A stretch of 64,000 bases of DNA, taken from assembly GCA_030770425.1 (NCBI GenBank), contig JASJFT010000062.1, forward strand, positions 124,001 through 188,000, written 5' to 3'. Shown piece after piece: positions 51,617 through 61,606 of this stretch. Below the pieces are notes generated by a model. That model had not been told where the DNA came from. It searched no databases and worked only from the letters and a program-made list of their open reading frames with translations. The position numbers and the translations under genes are program-made. Each line of letters opens with the position of its first letter. The first letter of the stretch is position 1. This DNA comes from Darksidea phi. Lineage: Eukaryota; Ascomycota; Dothideomycetes; Pleosporales; Lentitheciaceae.

Positions 51617-52222
51617 CTAGTGTCTGTGCTCAATCTGCCAATGGCGAGAGGATATTGCTACTTGTTTTCCGTAACACCCAGGGCCAGAAAGATCTGATGC
51701 TGAATATTTTGACCGTCGGGAGTGGCTTTCCGCTTCCATGCTCTGCTTTCTTCGATGATGTCGAACACACGAGAGCGATGTGAGCGGAGTTGCGAATAAG
51801 GGACCTATAGGTATACCGACTGCCAGGCCTATGGTAGAAATCCTCGATAGCATGGCTATCGGCTTAGCAGGGACGGATATCGTGCTTGCATCTTCAGTCA
51901 CTGAAGTCAACATCGTGCCCATCAATGGTGTTGCGGTCGGTGTCAAAGCTGTGTTCAAGAACGATGTGATTGTGGGAAGCAAAGAGGAGTTGTTGCTAGA
52001 GGAGTTGTTGCTAGAGGAGTTGTTGCTAGAGGAGTTGTTGCTAGAGGAGTTGTTGCTAGAGGAGTTGTTTCTAGAGGAGTTGTTGCTAAAGGGTACTGTT
52101 TCAGTGGAAACCCACATAGACGGAGCTGAATCCATCATTATACTAGTGAACCACGAGTGGTCGTCGTAATAGTAACGTCCATTAAATCTGAGGCATCTAT
52201 TAAATGGTAGCCTCTGAGCCAC
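51617..52222 (-). CDS. Asn/Ser-repeat, single-pass membrane protein-like ORF (5' end uncertain)
   Basis: An open frame of about 200 codons without an ATG at its beginning, so the 5' exon or start is not defined. It reads CLRFNGRYYYDDHSW near the N-terminus, then seven NNSS(S/R) pentapeptides, a Thr/Pro-rich stalk, a hydrophobic segment (STIGLAVGIPIGPLFATPL) followed by a basic stop-transfer RHHRRKQ, and a charged tail. This layout (ectodomain, Ser/Asn stalk, one helix, basic cytosolic start) is common in fungal surface sensors. The ectodomain cysteines typical of those proteins are mostly missing, so it may be a truncated gene. Confidence 0.45.
   Translation of the reverse strand: MAQRLPFNRCLRFNGRYYYDDHSWFTSIMMDSAPSMWVSTETVPFSNNSSRNNSSSNNSSSNNSSSNNSSSNNSSSNNSSLLPTITSFLNTALTPTATPLMGTMLTSVTEDASTISVPAKPIAMLSRISTIGLAVGIPIGPLFATPLTSLSCVRHHRRKQSMEAESHSRRSKYSASDLSGPGCYGKQVAISSRHWQIEHRH
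51984..52088. repeat. 15-bp minisatellite, seven units, coding for NNSSS on the minus strand
   Basis: Seven consecutive copies of GAGGAGTTGTTGCTA with only two base differences (one unit has TTTCTA, the last is followed by AA). The unit length is a multiple of three, so unit gain or loss changes stalk length without shifting frame. Confidence 0.95.
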
Positions 52223-52817
52223 GACGACAGGTACGCTCTATCCATAGACCTGCAGGATGCATATCTAACAAGGCCTACATAAAAAAAATGCTTGTTGTGC
52301 CAACTTCTTCAAGGGTAGCACACTTCGCCATGTCGGAAAAGCAGGTCGAGATGTTGCAGAAGCAGTTACATTTCTGCCCAGGACGGCCGGTATCGGATAT
52401 ATGCTAGGCTATGCAACTTTGCTGATATAATTAACTCTCGAGACATATGGTGATAGTATGGTATGGGTGCGACCTTTACAAGTTGTATGCTGAAATCCGT
52501 AGGCTCCGGAGAGCCTAGAAGTGTATTCGTAGAGTGTTTTGACATTGGTACAGTATCGAAGGCTTTAGAGGCTTTTAGGAGAAGGACTGTCTGTCTCGTC
52601 AGGCGCTTTTTATGCTCGTTCGACAGCTGGTTCACGTTGAAGGGATGATTGCAGTTCAAATAGCCATGGCAACCGCAAAGTAGTAAAACCAATCTCTCGA
52701 GACCATGCTGCGACAGTCATTGATATCAATTCCAAGTCGGATGTGGCTTCCGCAACAAAATTAGAATGACATGATGGCGTGAACGCAACCTGCTTGGACG
52801 CTACGGCTAGTCGTACA

Positions 52818-52891
<74 letters not shown>

Positions 52892-53033
52892 TGGGGGGGG
52901 GGGGGCCGGTGGGGTGGGGGGGGTTTTTTTTTGGGGTGATAATAATATATTTAGGGTTNNNNNNNNNNTACACAAAAAATATTTTTATACTTTTTGGGTT
53001 TTCCAAATCTGCTTTTTGTTAATGGGTTTGGGT

Positions 53034-53080
<47 letters not shown>

Positions 53081-53516
53081 GCGGGGTCTTATCTCGATCG
53101 GGTACGGCATGAGGCATACAACCCTGCGGTTGTTAACCGATAGATAGTAGTGGAAAGCACCGCATTTTGGTGTAACAGGCAACCATTCGTGAGCTAATCC
53201 AATATGTAAATAGGCATGCTCGGTTGTATGAGGGTAAGAGATATACCACTGCGCCTTTATTGACCTTCTCGAAACATCATAGAAGATTGCCGACTAGAGT
53301 ACAGCCGTGGTCAGAACTAAGGAATAGCCGTGGTTTAATAATCGCCTTCTACTGGTCCCGGTATTCCGCTGCTAGAATGAAGTTTTTAAACACTTTCGCC
53401 ACTTTTGTGGTGAAGAGTATTCAGATTGATGACAGGACACTTTCTATTGAGTTTTGCATGTCAATCCCGTTACTCTCACGGAGAGAGACGGATGTGGTCG
53501 AAGCTGCATCCTGTGG
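52223..53516. other. Intergenic with assembly gap and homopolymer runs
   Basis: Ten N bases at 52959-52968 are flanked by a 38-base T run, long G runs (52859-52915) and another T run (about 53034-53079). The low-complexity sequence is probably a read-end or gap-closure artefact rather than genome sequence. Open frames through it are meaningless. Confidence 0.8.
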
Positions 53517-54836
53517 TCAAACTGCTGTGATAGTCCAGTTCCAAGGACCCTCTGGCACCCACCTCCAGCCAGCTGGCATGACTTGGCTCGAAGCTGCAGT
53601 GTCTTCGAAACCAGGGGTGGTTCGGATATGCAGCAACTTCATCCTCGCAGCATCTTCGTGCTTCCAAAGACGGAACGAGACACCAAACTTGTGAATGACC
53701 GACTCTCGAGAGGCTAGACTAGAGCGATCAAGCTGCCAGTTACAGCTCGTGCCGTTTTCATGAAGACGCCGACATTTGATGCCTGCATTCGTCCAAGATA
53801 GTGATCCTGCAAGCGCGGAGGCGATCTCGTCAAATGAGCCAAACCAGTCTCCTTCGTCATCCCGAATCATGTAAAGGGAGCTTGAGCCTCCTCGTGCACA
53901 CCACGGAAAGGTGGTCGTCGTCATCGATTGTTTGGTAAAGGTGCGAACTTTGAAGACGTTCCAGTTGTCATTCTGTGGTGTTCGTTGTGCGTCTACTCTC
54001 CCTATCACGGTAAAGTGTCGAAGTGAAGGGAATGCTCCGGCTTGCTGGAGGTTGTGCAAAGTGCTAATAAGTCCGGCGCCTTGCAATGGCTTGTTTCCGG
54101 AGTAGCACAAAACCGAATGAGGTCCACGGTCGGACCCAGGACGCATTATTAGGCGGACGAGAAGATATTCTAGGGACGAAGCTGTCTTGATTGTGGTTGT
54201 TTTTGTAGGGAAATTTGGCCGCTTATGGTCAAGAGTCGCTTGTGGGGAGATGCGTGAAAGCAGACCGGAGCAGATGTGCGAAATTTGTAGTCGCAAGCTT
54301 CTCAGGTGAGGCAGCAAAGCACCTACCGCATCGCAGATATGAGGCTGCCCAAGGTCTGGGCTGCTCAAACACTCGCATTCTATACTGAGATTGGCCACAG
54401 TCTTTGGAAGACTGTTCAGTAAAGAAACAATTGCGACGCCCGGAGCAGTGAATCCTTGGCCGATTGGCTCCTGGAAAGATAGCGAAAAGGTGCGCATGTT
54501 CATCATGGTCGCCACAATATCGCAGAGCTCTGCGAGGCGGTCGAAAGCTTCCGCTGAGAGGATGCTGAAGCCCATCAGATGGACTTGCGTGACTCGCAAA
54601 CTGAAGGAGTGAATGAGGTCGCATTGGGTGACAGATTTTGCAAACCGAGCGGCTGTCGAATCAGCCCGCAGTTTCGAAGTCAGTGTTATGTCCCGGTAGA
54701 GGGTAGTGTAGCCAATTTGTTGCCATTTTCGACATGTCTTGATGACGTTGACTAAATCGGAAGGCTCATTTCGAAGACGCTCGAAAATGTCGAGGAGGAT
54801 TTCGTTAGGCAGTTTTGCGATGGTGATCATCTTCAA
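53517..54836 (-). CDS. F-box protein
   Basis: Single exon, 439 aa, starting MKMITIAKLPNEILLDIFER, a textbook N-terminal F-box (LPxEILxxIF), continuing to about residue 50 with CRKWQQIGYTTLYRDITL. The middle is leucine-rich, with repeats such as 'LLPHLRSLRLQISHI' and 'FPSLRHFTVIG' resembling the irregular LRRs of fungal F-box proteins. The C-terminal ~150 residues contain three Trp/Cys-rich blocks. F-box proteins bind Skp1 and bring substrates to SCF ubiquitin ligases; the target is not predictable. The stop at 53517 fits a complete protein. Located next to an assembly gap, but the frame itself is clean. Confidence 0.85.
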   Translation of the reverse strand: MKMITIAKLPNEILLDIFERLRNEPSDLVNVIKTCRKWQQIGYTTLYRDITLTSKLRADSTAARFAKSVTQCDLIHSFSLRVTQVHLMGFSILSAEAFDRLAELCDIVATMMNMRTFSLSFQEPIGQGFTAPGVAIVSLLNSLPKTVANLSIECECLSSPDLGQPHICDAVGALLPHLRSLRLQISHICSGLLSRISPQATLDHKRPNFPTKTTTIKTASSLEYLLVRLIMRPGSDRGPHSVLCYSGNKPLQGAGLISTLHNLQQAGAFPSLRHFTVIGRVDAQRTPQNDNWNVFKVRTFTKQSMTTTTFPWCARGGSSSLYMIRDDEGDWFGSFDEIASALAGSLSWTNAGIKCRRLHENGTSCNWQLDRSSLASRESVIHKFGVSFRLWKHEDAARMKLLHIRTTPGFEDTAASSQVMPAGWRWVPEGPWNWTITAV

Positions 54837-55401
54837 CCCTCAAGATGTTTCGTCCTGTTATCCGTATAATCGACAGTAGCAGTCGGTTCGAAACACTGCA
54901 CCTGGAGGAGGGCGAAAGGCCGGATGGGTATACGAATAACCTTGCCCAGAAACGCCGCTGGAGCTAATCCTCGTGGGAGCACATCTTATTGATATACAAT
55001 CCGCACCCCTTCGGGCGACCGCCCGAGCGGGATGTAAGAGATACATGTTGATGACGCCGGCAAATGAGAGTGCGTGAGTATTAGTGTGCAAAATGTGGAT
55101 CACGCGATGTTCCACCTCCACTTACCCTTTCCCCGCACATTGCCCACGTGCCCCTTCCCCACAAAACGCATACGGTAATGTGTCTCGGACATGCTCAAAT
55201 CCTATACCTCTATGCATGAGATACGGAACGCATGCTTCTCAACTACAGTTTGAAGACAGCGGCATTGTGATATTACATTTCCCATCGCAGCGCCTTGCCC
55301 GAACATTGGAGTTTTTCACCTAGCCAGTACCTAATCATTCAAATGTTCTCTCTGTTATCTTGGGACACGTAACCCCTTTTGCGCACCATAGAATTGCCTA
55401 C
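54837..55401. other. Intergenic
   Basis: Between the F-box gene 5' end and the amine oxidase 3' end. No feature recognised. Confidence 0.4.
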
Positions 55402-57596
55402 TCACAACTTCTCCGCGCAACAATTCTTCTCCACCAACACACTCGCCTGGTTCTTACTCGACGGCACGTCATTTGCTGGATTCTTATCGAAGAAATCCGC
55501 GGGCCTGAAATTCACCTGAAAGATATCGACCGGCATGACAGGCCAGTCTTCGACTCTGCACGCACACTCGGGTCAGCAATCGATCCATGACCAGTGCAGC
55601 CTGGAAGAGTAGAACTTACCTAGGGTTATGCGTAAGTCCAAAAGTACTCCACACCACAATGTCTTCGTCCGTAACCTTATCATTCCGCTTCGCCATATCG
55701 CACACACCACCAACCTCTAACTGACTCTGTAACGTGAACCTGCCAGCCGCATACAGCTCATCTTCGCGATACTTTGTAACCCACACATGATGCTTCGCAA
55801 ACAGCGCTCGCTGTTCTTGGATGCTGCCTGGTGCAGCCAATAGCTTCTGCGTGGGTGGAGGCATGAACTTGTAGGACACGGGGTTGCCGGAATGCGGGTT
55901 CTTTTTGTTTGGGTTTATTATTTTGAAGGTGCGATTATGTTCGGGGGCGGCGTCAACGCCACTAGAGTGATTTATGATGTTTTTGCGGACCTCATAGAAG
56001 TTGCCGTTGGGGTTTGTGGTCTTGTCCAAGGGGGTAGAGTGGGATTCTTCGTAAAGAACTGTGTTATTATGGCCGTCTATTGCGGGATCGATACCTGTTC
56101 ACTTCCTGTTAGATGTTTATTCTCAGTGGGGGTTGGTGAGCGCACTTACGGGCCGCGAAGATATGCTGATGGTTTTGTGCCAGTACACCAGACGATACGA
56201 CATTTCCATAATCGGACGTCTTCCCTGGGTCGATATTGACGACCGAAACAATGCCCGTGGCGCGGGTCTCGATGGTGATGCCACCAGCAGTGTCGAGCTT
56301 GAACGCAAAAACATACTCGTAGTTAGCCAGAGTGATGATGAACTGCACGACCAGCTCTCGAAGCCTGGTCACCACAGCACGGCTTGTTCTCCAGTTTGTG
56401 TGCTTCCACCCAATACCGTTGTCTTGTTCATGTAGACAGATAACGTTGGGATGTTCCTTAGGCTCGCCATCAGAACCAACAATCACGCCGTCGAAGTACT
56501 TGATGACGCCCAAACAGTCACAGCCTACCGAGAGATTATTCGCACAATTTCCTGCACCGCCATCTCCAAAATCAAAGGCTTGCTTGCGATGGAAGGGGGG
56601 TCGTGCGTCGGCGTATGGTACAGTCATCTCGCTGATACTGAGACGGTAGAGGATACTCCTGTCATCGTAGTGGATGTCATGAAGAACAGCTCCCTCACGA
56701 GGATTGAACGAAATTCGGAATCTCCACTTCTGCCACTCCACAAGGGACTCATCTGTAACTTTGAAAGAGGGTCCATCGGGCTGCACGATGTTGATAGGCT
56801 TCATGTCCTTTCGTGTACCTCCTGGGATGAGTTCCGGAACGTATTCAGCAGATACACAATGGTCGAGAATGCGCTCTGAATGCGTCTTGCCTGTGAGGCT
56901 GTCTCCCTTTCCACCGGTAGCTAGACGGTCAACCTTCACAATCTTTCTGGTATGTGCGTCCATGACGGGAATCAGGGGTAGAGGATATGCGTAGAAGTTT
57001 GAGTCTGGATTCCCGTTCTTCGTATCTTGGGCAAAGCACAGCCCTTGGAAGTATCGCCGGTTCTCGGCTCCGGAATCTGGTCCGCCATACGGCCTACTAA
57101 TCATTAGCCAATTTTCCCCAGCGTGCAGCAAGACTTGATAGACCGACCAAGGCTCAACAACCAGCTCAAATCCATCCGGAAACTTAAACTCCGCAACCGC
57201 CTTTTGGAATTCCTCACTCTCCTTACAAGCCTCAACCAAATGCTCGAATTCCCATAATGTCAATGAAGCATGAAACTCCTTCCCAATAACCTCATGCTTC
57301 ACCCTCTTTTTCGTCTCCACATCCACAACCGCCTCATGATACTCAGGAACCTTATCCGACCCAACGACATCATACTGGCACTTCGCTAACCTCGGAGGTC
57401 TCTTCGAGAGCGGAGATTGTCCTGGACGAGCCGAGTGTTCGAGCGCCAGGTACTGCTTCATGAGCTCTTTATTGGGTTCCTGCAGGAAGATCTCACGGAA
57501 GTCCACAACAACGTCGCCCGTGTGGAGGGATAGAATCACATCGCGGGCGATGCGTGTTTCCTCAATGTTTAGCGTTTTGAAGGGGTGTGGTGGCAT
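55402..57596 (-). CDS. Copper amine oxidase (TPQ-containing)
   Basis: Exons 57596-56150, 56094-55620 and 55555-55402, introns 55 and 64 bp; 691 aa, typical for fungal primary-amine oxidases. The cofactor motif TLANYEYVF has the Tyr that is converted to topaquinone (consensus TxxNYD/E-Y). Upstream, YADARPPFHRKQAFDFGDGG then NNLSVGCDCLG carries the catalytic-Asp region. NHQHIF supplies two copper histidines. N-terminal N2/N3 domains precede. The enzyme oxidises primary amines to aldehydes with NH3 and H2O2. The C-terminus is CCAEKL; EKL is not a consensus PTS1, so peroxisomal import is uncertain. MPPHPFKTLN at 57596 is the preferred start; an upstream in-frame ATG at 57704 would add 36 residues. 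Confidence 0.92.
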
Positions 57597-58428
57597 GGTG
57601 GTGGGCGTGATGGGAGGCGGTGGGAGGGTTGCAGGTGGCGTGGACGGGGAGATTTTGTATTGCAAACCCGCGGCAGCAATCTTTTTGGTCCGAATAAATA
57701 TCACTCAATACAAAAAACAGACACGATGTGCCCATCCAAACAAATCAACAAATCAACAAAGTCAAGTCAGGGTCGCCAACTAATTCACCTCACCAACCAA
57801 AACGTGATAGACAGAAAGAAAGAACCACCATCAAGACCACGGCGAGCCCTCTATATATACAGCAGATCCCCGCACCACAACCTACTAGCTACCGACCAAG
57901 TTATCAGAAAGTGGAGTCAACAGCTGCTAGGACGTTTGACATGCATCCGGATGGACTTGCCTGATTGGTATAGCTAGCGGTGAACTGCGCCGCGATTGGA
58001 TGTCGGAATACCCTGTCCGATATTAGTGGTAAAAGAAAAGGTCCGATCCAATCTCTCCATGCACACTGTGTATCGGAAAGGTTTACGGTAGGTGTTAGAT
58101 AAAGAGATGTACTGGGACAGTAAGCTTAGTCAGATACGCGATTTCCTGGCCGTTCTGTGCGGAACGTTTCCGTGCTAGCTTTCCCTGCACATCATGCACG
58201 TTGACTTCCTAAAACGGATGCGGACACTGGAAGCCAACCTCGAAACAGCGTGAATTGCAAGAATAGGCGTACCATTCAGAGCGCCTACTATGCACCCAAT
58301 GCAGTTTTATCACTCCATGGAGCCTAACGATCAGGTAGTGATAAGGCAGCCATCCAATCCAATCCTGTCCCAGAACCTGAAAACAACCCATGAAACGAGG
58401 CATCGGGATCAATACACTAGGATTGTCC
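57597..58428. other. Intergenic / 5' region of the amine oxidase
   Basis: Upstream of the amine oxidase and downstream of the USP-like gene. No other feature is recognised. Confidence 0.4.
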
Positions 58429-61075
58429 CTAGCCTCCTTTCTTCCCCACCATCTCAATATGCTCAACCTTGGGTTCGGCTTCCGTCTTTCCCGTGTCCGC
58501 ATCACCCATCTCCACATCCTGCCTATCTGTTGTCTCCTGCTTCGGTTGTGTATCCTCCGAAATATCCATCGGCTCGCCAGCTCCCAGAACATCGCTCGAC
58601 GCATTCGACAAGCCGCCGCCCGCCCAGGCTGATATGCCCCCATTAACCTCCTGCATCTCCACCATACCGACGCCATCGTCGTCAACCTCCGTATTCGGCG
58701 TCAACGTCGTAGACGAAACTCCGGAATCAGCCTGCTCATGAAACTCCTTAGCACTTATGCTATTCCAGTTATAGCCATCATTGTAGCCACCATCATAGCC
58801 AGGTGTTTCATCAACCATCCAATCATTCATTACCTTGCCGTGGTCACTGTTGTCCGTCCAATCTCCTTTGACTGTAGTACCGTCATCTTGCGTGTGATCT
58901 GGCCACTCCGCTTCTCTTCGGGAGACATGTTCGAGGAAGTTCAAGTTGTCTTTCTTTACGAACTTGTCGAGTGAGGCGGAAAGCGGAACTAGCGGAATGG
59001 AGGTGGCGGCTTCGTTGGCGTACACCAGCAGTACTCTTCCGCTATCCGAGCCTGCCTTTGAGAGAACTTCTTGACGAGTCACCCGGGTCCGCGTGATTGA
59101 CGCATCATCACCTTCGTAGGCGTATTTGATATGCCACCACTGATCTGCGTTGGGGACATCGGGTTTGCTGTCGGGATAGAGGACGTAGCAATCCAATGAG
59201 GAGGTGGCCACTCCCCTCAATTCGTAGGGGTGCGTCCCGGTCTGGGCAATGTCGTCAATGGAAGCGCGGAAGCGTTTAGAGATGCCATCTATAGCGTTTT
59301 GGATTTTCTGTCTCTCCTCCTCAAGGCCTGCAATTTGTCAACCCCATGTTAAACAGCGGTAGAATAAGGGCAGACTTACTGGAAAGCTTGCGCTCGATGT
59401 TTTGGTACAACTTTTCAAGCTGCGCAAGGACAGTCGTGTGCTGCATATTCTCGTTCGCGCCATGAGTTTCCGGCCCAAAAGCCCTCATACTAGTCTTGAG
59501 CATAGTCAAGGTCTCCATCGGCTTCGTATACAGCTTGTTTTTCTGTGGTTTATGGAACTTAACTTTGTCCACTTCAAGCGAGATATTCGTGAGCTGCTCT
59601 TCATATCGCTTCTTCTCGGTGAACATAGCATCGACCGGGTCTCTGTTCGCCTCCAGGTACCTGTCAGCGTAGAGAGTAGCAGGGATCGTACAGTCCAGGT
59701 TGGTGCCATCCTTAGAAGCAGTCAGCCTCAAGATGAGCACGTCACTAATGTCTATAATATGAGCATGTTGTGTTTGTGATTCGAAGAAGCTGTCGTCGAG
59801 GACATCGTATAAATGGAGGTCGTCGATATTTTCTTTGTGCACAACGGGGGCATCCAGCAGAAAGCTACTCTGCGGCATGCCTCCCACGTTGATAGTTGAC
59901 CGAAGGCTGCCATCTACGCGGGCATCTGGCGCATGCTGCTGATACGCCCACGTCCACCTTAGAAGAAACCTGAGCACGTCATCACTCGTATCACTAGGCT
60001 CGTCCTTCCATAGCTGAGTCTCTCTCCAGGCATCAAGCTGGAACAGCGAGTCAAGGCTTGCGTATGATCTATCGGTCTTGTCCAGGAATGCCATTAGGCG
60101 CTGCATCTCGTAGAGCAGATCTAGCTCGTAGGAAGGCCCGGCGCCAGAGGTAGTATCCACAGTACGTGCCATGGCCGACGCAGCTCCCTTCCACCAGTCC
60201 TCGCCGCACCAATAGTTATCGATAGATACCTGTGGCGCGAGAAAAGCGTTTCGAAACAGTGGTATGGTATGAAGGATTGTTAGCAACGCGGGCAGATAGT
60301 CCTGATTTAGAGTAGGCTTGACGAAGGCTGGCATGTTGGGATCGCGACTCTGGTGGAAGATGGAAGCATCTGGGATGTATTCGATAGCCTTGGTAGCTGG
60401 AACCATTGCCCATGAGGCATTGTCGTAATACTCCTTGGTAGCTGGTCCAAACAATGGTTTCGAAACGCCTGAGCCATCAATAACGCCCGACTCTTGGTTC
60501 ATCTCGATGCCTAGTCTCACCGTCAGCCTTCAACCGTGGCATGTTTGCCATGTGGTGTATACGAACTCGGCCGGGGTGCATCGCCGGCCTGGGCACCGGA
60601 GCGATGGCTTGCTGCTGAGTTCGGACGAGTTGGCGCTGCGCTGGGACCGCCACTGTGAGGATAGTTGTCGACGCCTGGAGCATACTCAATATTGAAGGCT
60701 GATATCCTAGTGCGTCAGTAATGTGTCTCCGTCGAGTGTAGTGCGGACGGGTGTAAAGACCTACTGGGTATGCCACCAGAGCCGCCATCCTCCCCATACC
60801 TGTCCGCGGAAAAGGCAGTATTGTCCCACCTCGTGGTATCCAGGCTGTGAAACAGGGTCTGGAGGTTATCCGTGGTATAATATTTGTCAACCGCAGTTTG
60901 GATATCCCCATTCGTGACCTGCGTTTTCATTAGCTGGAAGCTCAAGGCACAGTAGAATCGCCCCACACAACCCCCTACATACATCAAGCAGTTTCCCAGC
61001 ATCTTCGCGAGATATCTGATGCCCAAGAATCTCCAAAATCATAGCGATAGCACCATCATCAGCCTTTGTCGCCAT
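58429..61075 (-). CDS. USP25/28-like ubiquitin-binding protein (UBA-like; no Cys box seen)
   Basis: Exons 61075-60983, 60918-60765, 60698-60563, 60515-59380 and 59327-58429; introns 64, 66, 47 and 52 bp; 805 aa. Four joints are phase-consistent, but intron 3 needs a GAG acceptor and is the weakest. The N-terminus MATKADDGAIAMILEILGHQ with 'AVDKYYTTDN' is a UBA-like helix bundle as in USP25/28. The body contains 'KPLFGPATKEYYDNASWAMV', 'LPALLTILHTIPLFRNAFL' and WWKGAAS, where fungal members of this ubiquitin-domain family align with peptidase C19. A GNTCW-type catalytic Cys box is not visible. The C-terminus is acidic and disordered. A pseudo-deubiquitinase or adaptor role is inference. Confidence 0.65.
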
Positions 61076-61606
61076 GGTCGCGGCAGGTTCGAGCTTGAAC
61101 CTGGTTGCGCGTGTAAAATGCGGAGTTGCGCCGGAGGTGGTGATGCAACGAGTGGAGATAGCGGACTACACAAAGGTATGTGACGGCGTTGGGGAAGACG
61201 GCGTTGGCGAAGACGGCAGGAGGTCCAGAAGACAGAGCGCAGGTTCGCAGAGAAAGGGCCCATTGCCGTGGGGCAATTGCACGAGCTCAACAACCTAGAC
61301 GAAGCTATCCTAAAGACATGACGAAGGCTGCGGTCCGTGCACACACTAGCTAGATCAGATTTCGTGTGGCACAGCCAGAGTACCCCTACCAGATGATGTT
61401 CATAGCGACTGCTTCCTCAGACGCGGTTGTTTAAATGTCGTTTGGCAGCTAATTAATATCGTGTTGGCAGGCAATCTCCCTGATGTACATTGTTCCTACC
61501 AGTCTATGCTCTTCAACACCTATCATACAGCACATGCCCAACTATCTTACAGAATTATATACAGTATATACCTCCACTCGAATACAGAGTGTTCTCATGA
61601 CCTTCC
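61076..61606. other. Intergenic
   Basis: Upstream of the USP-like gene and downstream of PET127. No feature recognised. Confidence 0.4.

Noticed and set aside
51984..52088. CRISPR-like array
   Set aside because: Units are contiguous 15-mers without spacers, inside eukaryotic coding sequence.
51780..52169. Plus-strand frame with Leu/Glu repeats over the minisatellite
   Set aside because: It is the antisense reading of the NNSSS repeat; the minus frame has a plausible membrane-protein layout.
52610..53147. Frames with poly-Phe, poly-Gly, poly-Lys or poly-Pro through the gap
   Set aside because: They translate homopolymer runs and N bases.
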